A DNA stretch of 64,000 nt from JAUASV01 sp047605685 (GCA_047605685.1 JASGFF010000001.1:1-64000), one strand, 5' to 3'; positions 23,194 to 31,190 are shown, numbered from the stretch's first letter. Made by a program: numbers and translations. The notes: generated by a model not told the origin, from the letters alone.

Positions 23194-23295
23194 ATGACTA
23201 TCGACGCGTCCACCCTGAGCTCCGCGGGAGTGAACGGGATCGTCGGCATGATGATGCCGGCGGGCGCTGTCGCATGTTGTCGAATGTGTGCCTGA
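23194..23295 (+). CDS. Leaderless 33-codon upstream ORF ending in CCRMCA
   Basis: Starts at the predicted transcription start and ends with Ala-Cys-Cys-Arg-Met-Cys-Ala. The three Cys codons are all TGT and the Arg is CGA, rare choices in this GC-rich genome. This resembles the leaderless cysteine-tract upstream ORFs that act as cysteine-sensing attenuators in mycobacteria. The downstream regulator gene begins 193 nt later with a weak ribosome binding site. The peptide body (GVNGIVGMMMPAGAV) is hydrophobic. The regulatory role is inference; the promoter geometry and codons are seen. Confidence 0.55.
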   Translation: MTIDASTLSSAGVNGIVGMMMPAGAVACCRMCA

Positions 23296-23488
23296 TCGAC
23301 CGACAGTCGACGGAGCCCCGAGCCGCCACACCGGCGGCGACGAGTCTCCCCCGGGCAGTCGTCCTCATCACGACGATGGGCCCGCCTCGCGCGACCACGC
23401 ACCACCCCTGAAGGAATCACACCCTCTTCATCACGAGGTCCTTCACCCGATAACGGCCGACCCGGCCAGTCAAAGGATCAGTCCTCCC

Positions 23489-24211
23489 ATGTCTCTCGCG
23501 ACCCTCGACACCCGTTCCCCCTTCACCACCCAGCCCCTCACCGCCGCCCCGGCCCTGCATCCCGGCCCCTCCGCCGAGGCACCGCGACTGCGCGCGGTGC
23601 CGACCGGCACCGAGGCCCGCGGCTTCGTGCTCTACGTCGGCGTCGACGAGCTCAAGGCGCTGCAGGCCGGCACCTCGCTCACCGAGATCGTCTCGCGGCT
23701 GAAGTCGGTCGCGGCCGAGCTGGTCCCGGCGTCCGAGACCTACGCCGCCGTGGCCCTGGCCCCGGTGGGCGCCGGTGGCCGTGACGTCGACGTCGTCCGT
23801 CTCGCCCTGCAGGACCCGGCGGCGCTCGCCCGGCACCGCGCGAGCGAGGCCCACCTCGACGACGAGCCCGCCGAGCGCGGCGGCGTCGTCATCGACATCT
23901 CCCGCAAGCGCCTGCTGCTCGACGGCGAGATCGCCCCGCTCACCTACAAGGAGTTCGAGCTGCTGCAGTTCCTCGTGCTGCGCGAGGGCCGCACGGTCGA
24001 GCGTCACGAGATCATCGCCTCGCTGTGGGGCGAGGGCGAGGAGGACGTCCCGAACGAGCGCACCATCGACGTCCACGTGCGCCGTCTGCGCTCGAAGCTC
24101 GGCGCCTACGAGGACATCGTGCGCACCGTGCGCGGCGCGGGCTACCGCTTCGACCGGCACGCGGATGTCTCGATCCGCTACGCGAGCGCGCCGAGCCCAG
24201 ATGTATTCTGA
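23489..24211 (+). CDS. Winged-helix (OmpR-type) regulator without receiver domain
   Basis: 240 residues. The C-terminal half (about 140-230) is an OmpR/PhoB winged helix: PLTYKEFELLQFLVLREGRTV, then NERTIDVHVRRLRSKLG and TVRGAGYRFD. The N-terminal part (about 45-115) is not a receiver: RGFVLYVGVDELKALQAG and ETYAAVALAPVGAGGRDVDVV form a conserved-looking domain without the phospho-Asp pocket. The signal is therefore unlikely to be phosphorylation. ATG-23489 follows only a weak AAAGGA, 11 nt away. A leaderless Cys-ended ORF lies upstream, which may tie expression to cysteine or sulfur supply. Confidence 0.8.
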   Translation: MSLATLDTRSPFTTQPLTAAPALHPGPSAEAPRLRAVPTGTEARGFVLYVGVDELKALQAGTSLTEIVSRLKSVAAELVPASETYAAVALAPVGAGGRDVDVVRLALQDPAALARHRASEAHLDDEPAERGGVVIDISRKRLLLDGEIAPLTYKEFELLQFLVLREGRTVERHEIIASLWGEGEEDVPNERTIDVHVRRLRSKLGAYEDIVRTVRGAGYRFDRHADVSIRYASAPSPDVF

Positions 24212-24255
24212 GCCCGCCGCACTCTGAGCCAGCCGCCCCCGAACCGGAGACCGAG

Positions 24256-24639
24256 ATGCCATCAGCGATCGACTACTTCCTCTCGACCGGCATCGACGAG
24301 GTGCGTTCGGCCACCGTGCAGACGCTCGGCGACAACGGCTTCCGGGTGACGACCCTCCCCGACGGCAATCTCGTCGCCGAGCGCGGCAGCCTGGGCGCGA
24401 CCGTCGCCCTCGGAGCCCTCGCGGGCTCGAGGTTCCACGTGAAGTTCCCGGTGAGCTTCTTCACCGCCCCGGACGGTCGCACCGTCGTGCGGCTGTCGCG
24501 CACGGCGGCGGCGGGGGCGATCAAGGGCGGTGCGCTCGGCGCGGCGAGGACCGCCAAAGCCTTCGACACGACGACGGCGGCGCTGCACGCGGCCTTCTCG
24601 GCGGACGGGGCGCTGACCGAGTCGCTCGCCCAGCCCTGA
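24256..24639 (+). CDS. Conserved hypothetical protein, 127 aa
   Basis: Short alpha/beta protein starting MPSAIDYFLSTGIDEVR, with a central beta-rich part (NLVAERGSLGATVALGALAG, FHVKFPVSFFTAPDGRTVVRLSR) and a Gly/Ala-rich segment that could lie on the membrane. No enzyme motif. It follows the regulator by 44 nt, with GGAGA upstream of ATG, so probably the same transcript. An 18-nt direct duplication (CGCCCAGCCCTGACCTC) spans its stop codon. Confidence 0.65.
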   Translation: MPSAIDYFLSTGIDEVRSATVQTLGDNGFRVTTLPDGNLVAERGSLGATVALGALAGSRFHVKFPVSFFTAPDGRTVVRLSRTAAAGAIKGGALGAARTAKAFDTTTAALHAAFSADGALTESLAQP

Positions 24640-24684
24640 CCTCTCGCCCAGCCCTGACCTCCGCCGGGGCATGAGCGCTCGCCG

Positions 24685-25635
24685 CTAGGCTCGCTCGATC
24701 GCCGCCGAGGCCTCGTCCAGGGCGGCGAGGTCGGCGGGGGCGAGCTCGAGCGTGCGGGCGGCGAGCAGCGCGGGCAGCTGCTCGACCGAGCGCGCGCTCG
24801 CGATGGGCGCGACCACTCCCGGCCGGGACCGCAGCCAGGCGAGAGCGACACTCGCGACGGCGACACCCGACGCCGCGGCGATGCCGTCGAGCACCGTCAA
24901 CAGCGCGAGCCCGGCGTCGCTCAGGTAGCGCTTGACGCCGCCGCCGCGGGGGCCCTTAGCGAGGTCCGCCTCGCTGCGGTACTTGCCGGTGAGGAATCCG
25001 GCGGCGAGCCCGTAGTAGGGCAGCACGCCGAGCCCCCAGCGCTCCACGACCGGGGCGAGCTCGCGCTCGTAGACGGCCCGGTTCACGAGGTTGTAGTTGG
25101 GCTGCAGCGCCACCGGCGCGGCCCAGCCCCGCTCCCGGGCGATGCCGAGCCAGGCATCCACCCGGTCGGCCGTGTAGTTCGAGACGCCGATGAAGCGCAC
25201 CTTGCCGGCCCGCACGAGCGCGTCGAAGGCACCGGCCGTCTCCTCGAGCGGGGTGTCCTCGTCGTCGTAGTGCGCGTAGTAGAGGTCGATGTGCTCGGTG
25301 CCGAGCCGGGTGAGCGAGGCGTCGCAGGCGGCGCGCACGGTGTCGGCGGCGAGGCCACGGAACTGCGGATGCCGACTGACCTTCGTCGAGACGACCACAC
25401 GGTCGCGGGTGCCCCGGCGGGCCATCCACTCGCCGATCAGGAGCTCGCTCTCGCCGCCGGTGTGTCCCGGCACCCAGGCAGAGTAGGAGTCGGCGGTGTC
25501 GACGAGATCGCCGCCGGCGTCGAGGAAAGCGTCGAGCACCGCGAAGGACGCGTCGCGGTCGGCGGTCCAGCCGAACACGTTGCCGCCGAGGTCGAGGCCG
25601 TTCACGTCGAGGTCGCTCGATCCGATGCGCGTCAT
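24685..25635 (-). CDS. Aldo/keto reductase
   Basis: 316-residue NADPH-dependent oxidoreductase with a TIM-barrel fold. Catalytic Asp/Tyr lie in LVDTADSYSAW (near 45-55), Lys in VVVSTKVSRHP (about 87) and His in YYAHYDDEDTPLEET (about 123). The C-terminal cofactor block is APIASARSVEQL. The substrate is not predictable. ATG-25635 has GGGAGA upstream (CCAGGGAGACA). Its upstream region, 25636-26009 (374 nt), has no protein gene but holds a candidate small RNA, two GTTACC elements and tandem repeats. Confidence 0.92.
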   Translation of the reverse strand: MTRIGSSDLDVNGLDLGGNVFGWTADRDASFAVLDAFLDAGGDLVDTADSYSAWVPGHTGGESELLIGEWMARRGTRDRVVVSTKVSRHPQFRGLAADTVRAACDASLTRLGTEHIDLYYAHYDDEDTPLEETAGAFDALVRAGKVRFIGVSNYTADRVDAWLGIARERGWAAPVALQPNYNLVNRAVYERELAPVVERWGLGVLPYYGLAAGFLTGKYRSEADLAKGPRGGGVKRYLSDAGLALLTVLDGIAAASGVAVASVALAWLRSRPGVVAPIASARSVEQLPALLAARTLELAPADLAALDEASAAIERA

Positions 25636-25740
25636 TGTCTCTCCCTGGTGTGTGTGCGGACGTGTGCTCGCGGGCGGATGCCGCGGCGGCCGGCCCGCGC
25701 TCCAGCCTAGGCTGCGGCGCCCAGCCAATTCGCAGAAAAA

Positions 25741-25780
25741 TAACGCTTTGGTAACTGGCGCACCGTTACCGGCTCGTTAT
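25741..25780. promoter_or_regulatory. Two GTTACC-N5-CGTTA elements in opposite orientation
   Basis: The minus strand at 25741-25755 reads GTTACCAAAGCGTTA; the plus strand at 25765-25779 reads GTTACCGGCTCGTTA. Both match the element upstream of the CHAP hydrolase gene (GTTACCGAAACGTTA). They lie just before a possible -10 (TACAGT, 25780-25785) for the candidate small RNA. Confidence 0.5.
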
Positions 25781-25785
25781 ACAGT

Positions 25786-25895
25786 CGATGTCGCAGAGGT
25801 TGTTTGCTGTGGCAGCTGATGCGGAATGTGATTGCAGGACACTCTTGGTGCAAGGGAGAGGGCCGGTTCCTAGCCTCGGGAACCGGCCCTCGATC
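25786..25895 (+). ncRNA. Candidate ~110-nt small RNA with intrinsic-type terminator
   Basis: A GC-poorer stretch (GTTGTTTGCTGTGGCAGC, then TGCGGAATGTGATTGCAGG) lies between a promoter-like region and a perfect 13-bp hairpin (25858-25891). No convincing protein is encoded: frames across it run through the hairpin into repeats. No Rfam family is recognised by eye. The 5' end is estimated from TACAGT. Confidence 0.4.
25858..25891 (+). terminator. Perfect 13-bp hairpin terminator
   Basis: GAGGGCCGGTTCC and GGAACCGGCCCTC with an 8-nt loop, followed by GATCTGTCT. It stands free of any protein gene and closes the candidate small RNA. Confidence 0.7.
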
Positions 25896-25934
25896 TGTCT
25901 GCGGCCTTCCTCTCCGGATGGCACTGCGTCTCGC

Positions 25935-25997
25935 GTCGCTGGGCGGCGCTGTGTCGCTGGGCGGCGCTGCGTCGCTGGGCGGCGCTGCGTCGCTGCC
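25935..25997 (+). repeat. 18-bp tandem repeat upstream of marR
   Basis: Three copies of GTCGCTGGGCGGCGCTGC plus a partial fourth, ending next to the -10 of the MarR gene. The spacing of upstream DNA could vary by slippage. Confidence 0.85.
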
Positions 25998-26003
25998 TAG
26001 AGT
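25998..26003 (+). promoter_or_regulatory. -10 box of leaderless marR promoter
   Basis: TAGAGT lies 6 nt before the GTG start at 26010. Confidence 0.55.
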
Positions 26004-26009
26004 TGTCGC

Positions 26010-26459
26010 GTGACCGAGCCTCCCCTGCCGAGCGACCGGGCCCTCGCCGTCGACGCCTGGGAGGCGCTGTTCCGCGCCCAGGTCGCGGTGCTGCGCGAGC
26101 TGAGCGCGGACTTCCCGATCGCCGGGCTCTCCTTCACCGAGTACGACGTGCTGTTCAACCTCTCCCGCCAGCCCGGCCGGCGGCTGCGGCTGCGCGACCT
26201 CGGCCGACAGCTGCTGCTCAGCCAGTCGAGCGTCAGCCGGCTCGCCGACCGGCTCGCCACCCGCGGACTCGTCGGCAAGCAGGCCGACCCGGGCGACGGA
26301 CGCGGCACCGTCGTGACGCTCACCGCGACCGGCTACGAGACGTTCCGGCGGGCCGCCGTGGTGCACGCCGAGTCCATCACCCGGCGGGTCGGCGGGGCAC
26401 TCAGCGGCGAGGAGCTCGCGGAGCTCGGCCGGCTGTGCGTCAAGCTCCGCGGAGCCTGA
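26010..26459 (+). CDS. MarR family transcriptional regulator
   Basis: 149 residues: a dimerisation helix, then a winged helix with LRLRDLGRQLLLSQSSVSRLADRL (recognition helix, about residues 63-86) and the wing DPGDGRGTVVTLTATG. The effector is unknown; it may govern the neighbouring aldo/keto reductase or itself. The GTG start is set by the leaderless -10 box. Convergent with the pseudouridine kinase gene across a shared hairpin. Confidence 0.9.
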   Translation: MTEPPLPSDRALAVDAWEALFRAQVAVLRELSADFPIAGLSFTEYDVLFNLSRQPGRRLRLRDLGRQLLLSQSSVSRLADRLATRGLVGKQADPGDGRGTVVTLTATGYETFRRAAVVHAESITRRVGGALSGEELAELGRLCVKLRGA

Positions 26460-26524
26460 GGCGCGTTACGAGGCCTCGCCCGCTGCGGCACGGCCCCGGA
26501 CGGCACCGCACGGCCCGCGAGCCA

Positions 26525-26542
26525 CTGAGCCCCGCGGCTCAG
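26525..26542. terminator. Hairpin between marR and the pseudouridine kinase gene
   Basis: CTGAGCC / GGCTCAG with a CCGC loop; it overlaps the stop codon of the minus-strand gene and could terminate both convergent transcripts. Confidence 0.45.
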
Positions 26543-27483
26543 GGCAGGGGCGGGCGCCCGCCCGCGTGCTCGACGCTGCGCGCCGCGAGCGCCACCGCCG
26601 CACGGGCCGCGGCAGCGGCATCCGCCCCGCGCAGCCAGGCGGCGAGGAAGCCCGCGGCGAAGGCGTCGCCCGCACCGGTGGGGTCCACCGACTCGACCGG
26701 CTCCGCCGTGACCGTCGCGGCGCCGCGCGCGCCGGCCACCATCGCCCCGCCGCTACCGAGGGTGAGCGCCACGGTCTCGGCGTGTCGGGCGAGGGCGGCG
26801 AGCACGGCCTCAGGCTCCGTCTCGCCGGTGAGCACCCGGCCCTCCTCGAGGCTCGCGAGCAGGATCGTCGCGCCCTCGAACGCCGTGAGGAACACCTCGA
26901 CGCCCACGTCGGCGAGGTGACCGGCCGAGCCCGGGGCGACGGACACCTCGAGACCGGCGACGCGCGCCCGGGAGACCAGGGTGCGCAGGTGCCGGGGCGA
27001 TGTGCGGCCGGCGAGGCTGTGACCGGTCAGGTGCAGAGCGGCGGCGCCGCCGAGGAGCGCGTCGGTGACGGCATCCGGGTCGAGGTCGGCGTTCGCGCCC
27101 CGTTCGGTGAGCATCGAGCGCTGCTCGCCGTCGACGATGACGACGATCGTGCCGGTCGGCAGGGTCGGATGCGCGGCGAGGTGCGCCCGCACACCGTAGC
27201 GGGCCAGCAGCGCGCCGTGACGGGGGATGTCCTCGGCGCCGACGACACCGACGAAGTCGACGGACGCCCCCGCCGCGCCCAGCCAGGCGGCGGTGTTCGC
27301 CGCCGAGCCGCCGGGCAGGAAGCGGATCGTCGACACGGTGTCGGTGTCGGGTCGGATGGGGGCCGCCGGCACGACCACGACGTCGTCGATGACGTCGCCG
27401 AACACGACGAGGCGCGGCTCCGAGGCCGCAGCGGTGCCCTCGGGCGTCCCGCCGGATTCGGGCATCCCGCCCGCTTCAGGCAT
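26539..27483 (-). CDS. psuK: PfkB-family kinase, likely pseudouridine kinase
   Basis: 314-residue ribokinase-type sugar kinase: GGSAANTAAWLGAAGA near the N-terminus (sugar site) and the PfkB signature DPTGAGDAFAAGFLAAW with the catalytic Asp near residue 265. It follows psuG with an 8-nt overlap, which points to pseudouridine phosphorylation before PsuG cleaves the product. The Gly/Pro/Glu-rich first 20 residues are probably disordered. Specificity rests on context. Confidence 0.85.
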   Translation of the reverse strand: MPEAGGMPESGGTPEGTAAASEPRLVVFGDVIDDVVVVPAAPIRPDTDTVSTIRFLPGGSAANTAAWLGAAGASVDFVGVVGAEDIPRHGALLARYGVRAHLAAHPTLPTGTIVVIVDGEQRSMLTERGANADLDPDAVTDALLGGAAALHLTGHSLAGRTSPRHLRTLVSRARVAGLEVSVAPGSAGHLADVGVEVFLTAFEGATILLASLEEGRVLTGETEPEAVLAALARHAETVALTLGSGGAMVAGARGAATVTAEPVESVDPTGAGDAFAAGFLAAWLRGADAAAAARAAVALAARSVEHAGGRPPLP

Positions 27484-28405
27484 CCCGCCCGCTCCAGGCG
27501 ACGGCGATGCGACCGGCGAGCGCGACGTTGTTGCGGGCGAGGGCGAGGTTGACCTCGAGGCTGCGGCCGCCGGAGAGCTCGACGATCTTCAGCAGCAGGA
27601 ACGGGGTGACGGCCTTGCCGGTGACACCGGCCTGCTCGGCGAGCGCGAACGCCTCCGCGAGCACCCGGTCGTGCTCCTGCCGGTCCCAGGCCTGCTCGGC
27701 GGGCACCGGGTTGGCCACGAGGATGCCCTGGCCGTGGCCGAGCTCGTCCTGCGCGCGCATGATCGCGGCGATCTCCTCGGGCGTCTCGACTGCCCAGTCC
27801 AGGGCGAGACCGCTCTCGCGCAGCCAGAAGCTCGGGAAGTCGCGGGTGCCGAAGCCGATCACCGGCACGCTGAGGGTCTCCAGCCGCTCCAGCGTCGCGG
27901 CGATGTCGAGCACACTCTTGACCCCCGCGCTCACGACGGTGATCGGCGTGAGCGCGAGGGTGGCCAGGTCGGCGGACTCGTCGAACGTCGCCGCGCTGCC
28001 GGGGGCGCCGGCGGCGCCGCGGTGCACACCGCCGAGGCCACCGGTGGCGAACACCCGGATGCCGGCAAGCGCGGCCAGGTGGGATGTCGCCGCGACGGTG
28101 GTGGCCGCGCTGCCGCCCGCGGCCGCGATGATCGGCAGGTCGCGCACGCTCGCCTTCGCGAGCTCCTCCTCGGAGATGCGGCGCACGCCCTCGGCGTCGA
28201 GGCCGATGCGCGGCACGCCGTCGAGCACCGCGATCGTCGCCGGGGTCACGCCCTGCTCGCGCAGGATCCCCTCGAACTCGAGCGCAGCCTCCCGGTTGCG
28301 CGGCCGGGGCAGGCCGTGCGAGATGATCGTGGACTCGAGGGCGACGACCGGGCGGCCGTCCGCGAGCGCGGCGGCGACCTCGTCGGAGAGCTGGAATGCG
28401 GGCAT
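27476..28405 (-). CDS. psuG: Pseudouridine-5'-phosphate glycosidase
   Basis: Cleaves the C-C glycosidic bond of pseudouridine 5'-phosphate to uracil and ribose 5-phosphate. The 309 residues carry the family blocks VALESTIISHGLPRPRN (about residues 20-36), FATGGLGGVHRGA (about 130), SAGVKSVLDIAATLERLET (about 165, with the catalytic Lys) and NPVPAEQA. ATG-28405 is 7 nt from a TAGCCT box (leaderless). Uracil could be salvaged by upp in the same region. Confidence 0.95.
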   Translation of the reverse strand: MPAFQLSDEVAAALADGRPVVALESTIISHGLPRPRNREAALEFEGILREQGVTPATIAVLDGVPRIGLDAEGVRRISEEELAKASVRDLPIIAAAGGSAATTVAATSHLAALAGIRVFATGGLGGVHRGAAGAPGSAATFDESADLATLALTPITVVSAGVKSVLDIAATLERLETLSVPVIGFGTRDFPSFWLRESGLALDWAVETPEEIAAIMRAQDELGHGQGILVANPVPAEQAWDRQEHDRVLAEAFALAEQAGVTGKAVTPFLLLKIVELSGGRSLEVNLALARNNVALAGRIAVAWSGRDA

Positions 28406-28412
28406 CCGCTCA

Positions 28413-28418
28413 AGGCTA
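28413..28418 (-). promoter_or_regulatory. -10 box of leaderless psuG promoter
   Basis: TAGCCT on the minus strand, 7 nt from the psuG ATG. Confidence 0.5.
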
Positions 28419-28498
28419 GTGTCACGCGCGGCTCGGCGCGGCCGGGGCATCCCCGCGGGCGCTCGAGGAACGCGGGGCCGAGGAGCCGCCCTCCCCGG

Positions 28499-29689
28499 TC
28501 ACAGCGGTGATGCGACGGCTGCCGGATCACCGATCCGGCGACGCTGCCGGCCGAAGGAGCGCGCGTCCCCGACCGCGATCACGCCGACGATCACCCCGTC
28601 GGCCGCGACCGCCGCGCAACCGGACGGCGCCTCGGCCGTCCAGGTCTCCGGCGCCTCCAGCGAACCGCCGGCGACCGGGACCAGCGTGCCCCCGAGCACA
28701 TCCCCGGCCAGCTGGACCCGAACGCCGAGATGGTCCGACCACACATAGGGCGGCGGTTCCGGGGCCGCGCCCGCCTCGCCGAGGAGCGTCATCGCGAGCC
28801 GCTGCGCCCGCAGGCTCGCCTGATCCCAGTGGCCGCCGTGCTGCTCCTCGCCCCAGCGCGCGCAGTCACCGACCGCGAACACCCCCGGCACGTCCGTCCG
28901 GCCGACGGTGTCGCAGGCGATGCGCCCGTCGGAGCGCAGCCGGACGCCGCCGCCGCGCAACCAGCCCGTCCGCGGCCGGCCGCCGAGGGCGAGCAGTACC
29001 CCGTCGGCGGTCACCGGGCCGGTGCCCGTCTCGACGACCAGTCCGGCGTGCTCCCGGCGCAGACCGTGCGCCCTCCCCCGGTGGAGCCGGATGCCGCGAT
29101 CCTCGTGGCGTGCCGCGGCGGCGCCCGCGACCCGATCCGGGAGCACCCCCGCCAGCGGCGCCGGACCGGAGTGGACGAGCGTCGTCCCGACCCCGGCCGC
29201 CGCCGCGGCGCCGGCGGCCTCGACCCCCACGAAGCCCCCGCCGAGCACCGCGAGCCGCCCCCCGCCGCCGATCGCCGCCCGCAGCCGGTCGGCATCGGCG
29301 AGGTCCCGCAGCGCGTGCACGTCCTCGTCGTCGGCGCACTCCAGCGCCCAGTCCGGCACGACCGCGGCGGCGCCGGTGGCGAGCACCACCGCCTCGGCCT
29401 CGCGCGCGCGGCCGTCGACGCACTCGACCCGCCGCCGGGCGACGTCGAGCGCGGTGACCGCGGTGCCGAGCAGCAGCTCGACATCCGGCAGCGGCTCGTA
29501 GCCGATCTCCTCGAGGGAGAGCGCGCCGAGGAGGTAGCCCTTCGACAGCGCCGGCCGGTCGTACGGCGGATTCGTCTCCGCCTCGAGGACGGTCACCCGG
29601 CCCCGGTAACCGGACCGGCGCAGCGTCGCGGCGAGGGTGTGCCCGGCCAGCCCGCCGCCGACGACGAGGATCGACGCCGGGACGCTCAC
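28499..29689 (-). CDS. Ferredoxin reductase of the Rieske oxygenase system
   Basis: 396-residue FAD/NADH oxidoreductase of the rubredoxin/ferredoxin reductase class. FAD loop VVGGGLAGHTLAATLR at the N-terminus, NPPYDRPALSKGYL (about 42-55), NAD loop LAVLGGGFVGVEAAG (about 148-162) and FAD-binding VPGVFAVGDCARW (about 278). It passes electrons from NAD(P)H to the Rieske ferredoxin encoded just upstream; the GTG overlaps that gene's stop (GTGA). It is the distal gene of the betaine-type operon. Confidence 0.93.
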   Translation of the reverse strand: MSVPASILVVGGGLAGHTLAATLRRSGYRGRVTVLEAETNPPYDRPALSKGYLLGALSLEEIGYEPLPDVELLLGTAVTALDVARRRVECVDGRAREAEAVVLATGAAAVVPDWALECADDEDVHALRDLADADRLRAAIGGGGRLAVLGGGFVGVEAAGAAAAAGVGTTLVHSGPAPLAGVLPDRVAGAAAARHEDRGIRLHRGRAHGLRREHAGLVVETGTGPVTADGVLLALGGRPRTGWLRGGGVRLRSDGRIACDTVGRTDVPGVFAVGDCARWGEEQHGGHWDQASLRAQRLAMTLLGEAGAAPEPPPYVWSDHLGVRVQLAGDVLGGTLVPVAGGSLEAPETWTAEAPSGCAAVAADGVIVGVIAVGDARSFGRQRRRIGDPAAVASPL

Positions 29690-30027
29690 TCGGCCGCCCG
29701 GAGCGCCACGACGTGCACCTCGCCGTCGACGATGCGGGTGGGGAACACCCGCACCGGCTGCACCGCCGGCGGGTTCGAGGGCGCCCCCGTCCGCAGGTCG
29801 AACAGCGAGGCGTGGATCGGGCACTCGACGGCGCACAGCTCCGGCTCGAGGAAGCCCTCGGAGAGCCAGGCGCGCTGGTGCGAGCAGCGATCCTCGATCG
29901 CGAAGTACTCGTCGCCGACCCGGAACACCGCCACCCTGCCCACATCGGCGAGCTTGACGACGACCGAGGTGTCGTCGTCGAGCTCGCCCGCAGCACAGGC
30001 CCGCACCAGGTTCGGACCCACGCTCAC
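29686..30027 (-). CDS. Rieske [2Fe-2S] ferredoxin
   Basis: 113-residue electron carrier. Cluster ligands Cys48-x-His50 (RCSHQRAW) and Cys69-x2-His72 (CPIHASLFD) are both present. The GTG start overlaps the stop of the oxygenase gene by 4 nt, and its own stop overlaps the reductase start. It shuttles electrons from the reductase to the oxygenase. Confidence 0.94.
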   Translation of the reverse strand: MSVGPNLVRACAAGELDDDTSVVVKLADVGRVAVFRVGDEYFAIEDRCSHQRAWLSEGFLEPELCAVECPIHASLFDLRTGAPSNPPAVQPVRVFPTRIVDGEVHVVALRAAE

Positions 30028-31190
30028 ATCCCCATCGACTGCCGATACCACGCGTGGTAGTAGTCGCCGATGATCTCCTTCTCGCCCGGGACCAGCGCAC
30101 CGCCCTGGCGGTACGCCCGCGAGCCCATGTTCGGCTGGCACCACTCCGAGGCCTGGAAGTCCTGCAGGTTCACCCGGTGGAACAGGCCCACGGTGTCGCT
30201 GCAGTCGAAGTCCGGGCTCGCCGCCGCCTCCGGGTCGAAGAGCCACTCGCAGACGACCCTCGTCTCGTCCACCGACACCGGGATGAAGCGGTGCATGATG
30301 ACGTGGTCCGGCAGCAGGGAGAGGAACGCGTTCGGCCGCAGCACCATCCCGAAGTATCGCCGCTCCTCCTCGCCGGTGATGCCGGGAAGCGTCGGCAGCG
30401 TCGCGGTCCCGCTCAGCGAGAACGCCTCCTTCGCCATCGCGAAGGGGTAGCCGTCCCGGTTGTAGCCCTCGTGCGAGAGCAGCTGCTCGAAGTCCACGAA
30501 GCTCGGGATCTGCTCGACGAGCTCCGGGTGGATGCTCTCGCAGTGGTAGCACTCCTGGAAGTTCTCCTGGATGATCTTCCAGTTCGCCCCGACCGTGTAC
30601 TCCCGCCGGTCCCCGACGGCGAGGTCGGCGATGCGATACCGGTCGAGACGGTCCACCCTGCCGCCGAGCCGGAACTCCAGCTGCGGGGCGAGGTGCTCCT
30701 CGAGCGGGCCGGCGTCCCCGGAGACGTTCACCCAGATCATCCCCTGCCAGGTGTCGAGCCGCACCGGCACCAGGCCGTAGAAGTCACGGTCCAGGTCGCC
30801 GGCGAGCTCCTCCCAGTTCGGGGCGACGATGAGGCTGCCGTCGAGGCGGTAGGCCCAGGCGTGGTACGGGCAGCGGATCGCGTTGCCGACGTTCGCCCGG
30901 TCGCTGTGACAGAGGACGGCGCCGCGGTGGCGGCACACGTTCAGGAAGGCGTGCAGCTCGCCGCCGCGGTCCCGCACCACGATCACGTTCTCCCGGCCGA
31001 CATCCACCCTCAGGACATCGCCGCGGGCGGGCAGGTCGGCGGTGCGCCCGACGAAGAACCACTGGTTCTCGAAGATCGCCTCCATCTCCCTGGTGAGGAC
31101 TGCCGGGTCCGTGTAGCACTCCCCCGGCAGGGTGGGTGCGAGTCGACCGGCGATGCGCGGTGCCGTCGCCGGCCCGTTGAGGTTGGTCAT
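30024..31190 (-). CDS. Rieske non-haem iron oxygenase, betaine-demethylase type
   Basis: 388-residue alpha subunit. Rieske ligands are Cys86/His88 (CRHRGAVLC) and Cys107/His110 (CPYHAW). The catalytic domain has NWKIIQENFQECYHCESIHPE with the facial-triad histidines and the bridging acidic residue. The sequence type is that of GbcA/stachydrine demethylases, which oxidatively remove a methyl group from quaternary amines as formaldehyde. A betaine importer and a sarcosine-oxidase-like flavoenzyme lie in the same run of genes. The exact substrate (glycine betaine, proline betaine, carnitine-like) is not fixed by sequence. An 82-nt gap separates it from the importer. Confidence 0.92.
   Translation of the reverse strand: MTNLNGPATAPRIAGRLAPTLPGECYTDPAVLTREMEAIFENQWFFVGRTADLPARGDVLRVDVGRENVIVVRDRGGELHAFLNVCRHRGAVLCHSDRANVGNAIRCPYHAWAYRLDGSLIVAPNWEELAGDLDRDFYGLVPVRLDTWQGMIWVNVSGDAGPLEEHLAPQLEFRLGGRVDRLDRYRIADLAVGDRREYTVGANWKIIQENFQECYHCESIHPELVEQIPSFVDFEQLLSHEGYNRDGYPFAMAKEAFSLSGTATLPTLPGITGEEERRYFGMVLRPNAFLSLLPDHVIMHRFIPVSVDETRVVCEWLFDPEAAASPDFDCSDTVGLFHRVNLQDFQASEWCQPNMGSRAYRQGGALVPGEKEIIGDYYHAWYRQSMGM

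Noticed and set aside
25788..26000. Cys/Arg-rich ORF across the candidate small RNA
   Set aside because: It runs through the perfect terminator hairpin and then into 18-bp repeats; codon use is not gene-like.
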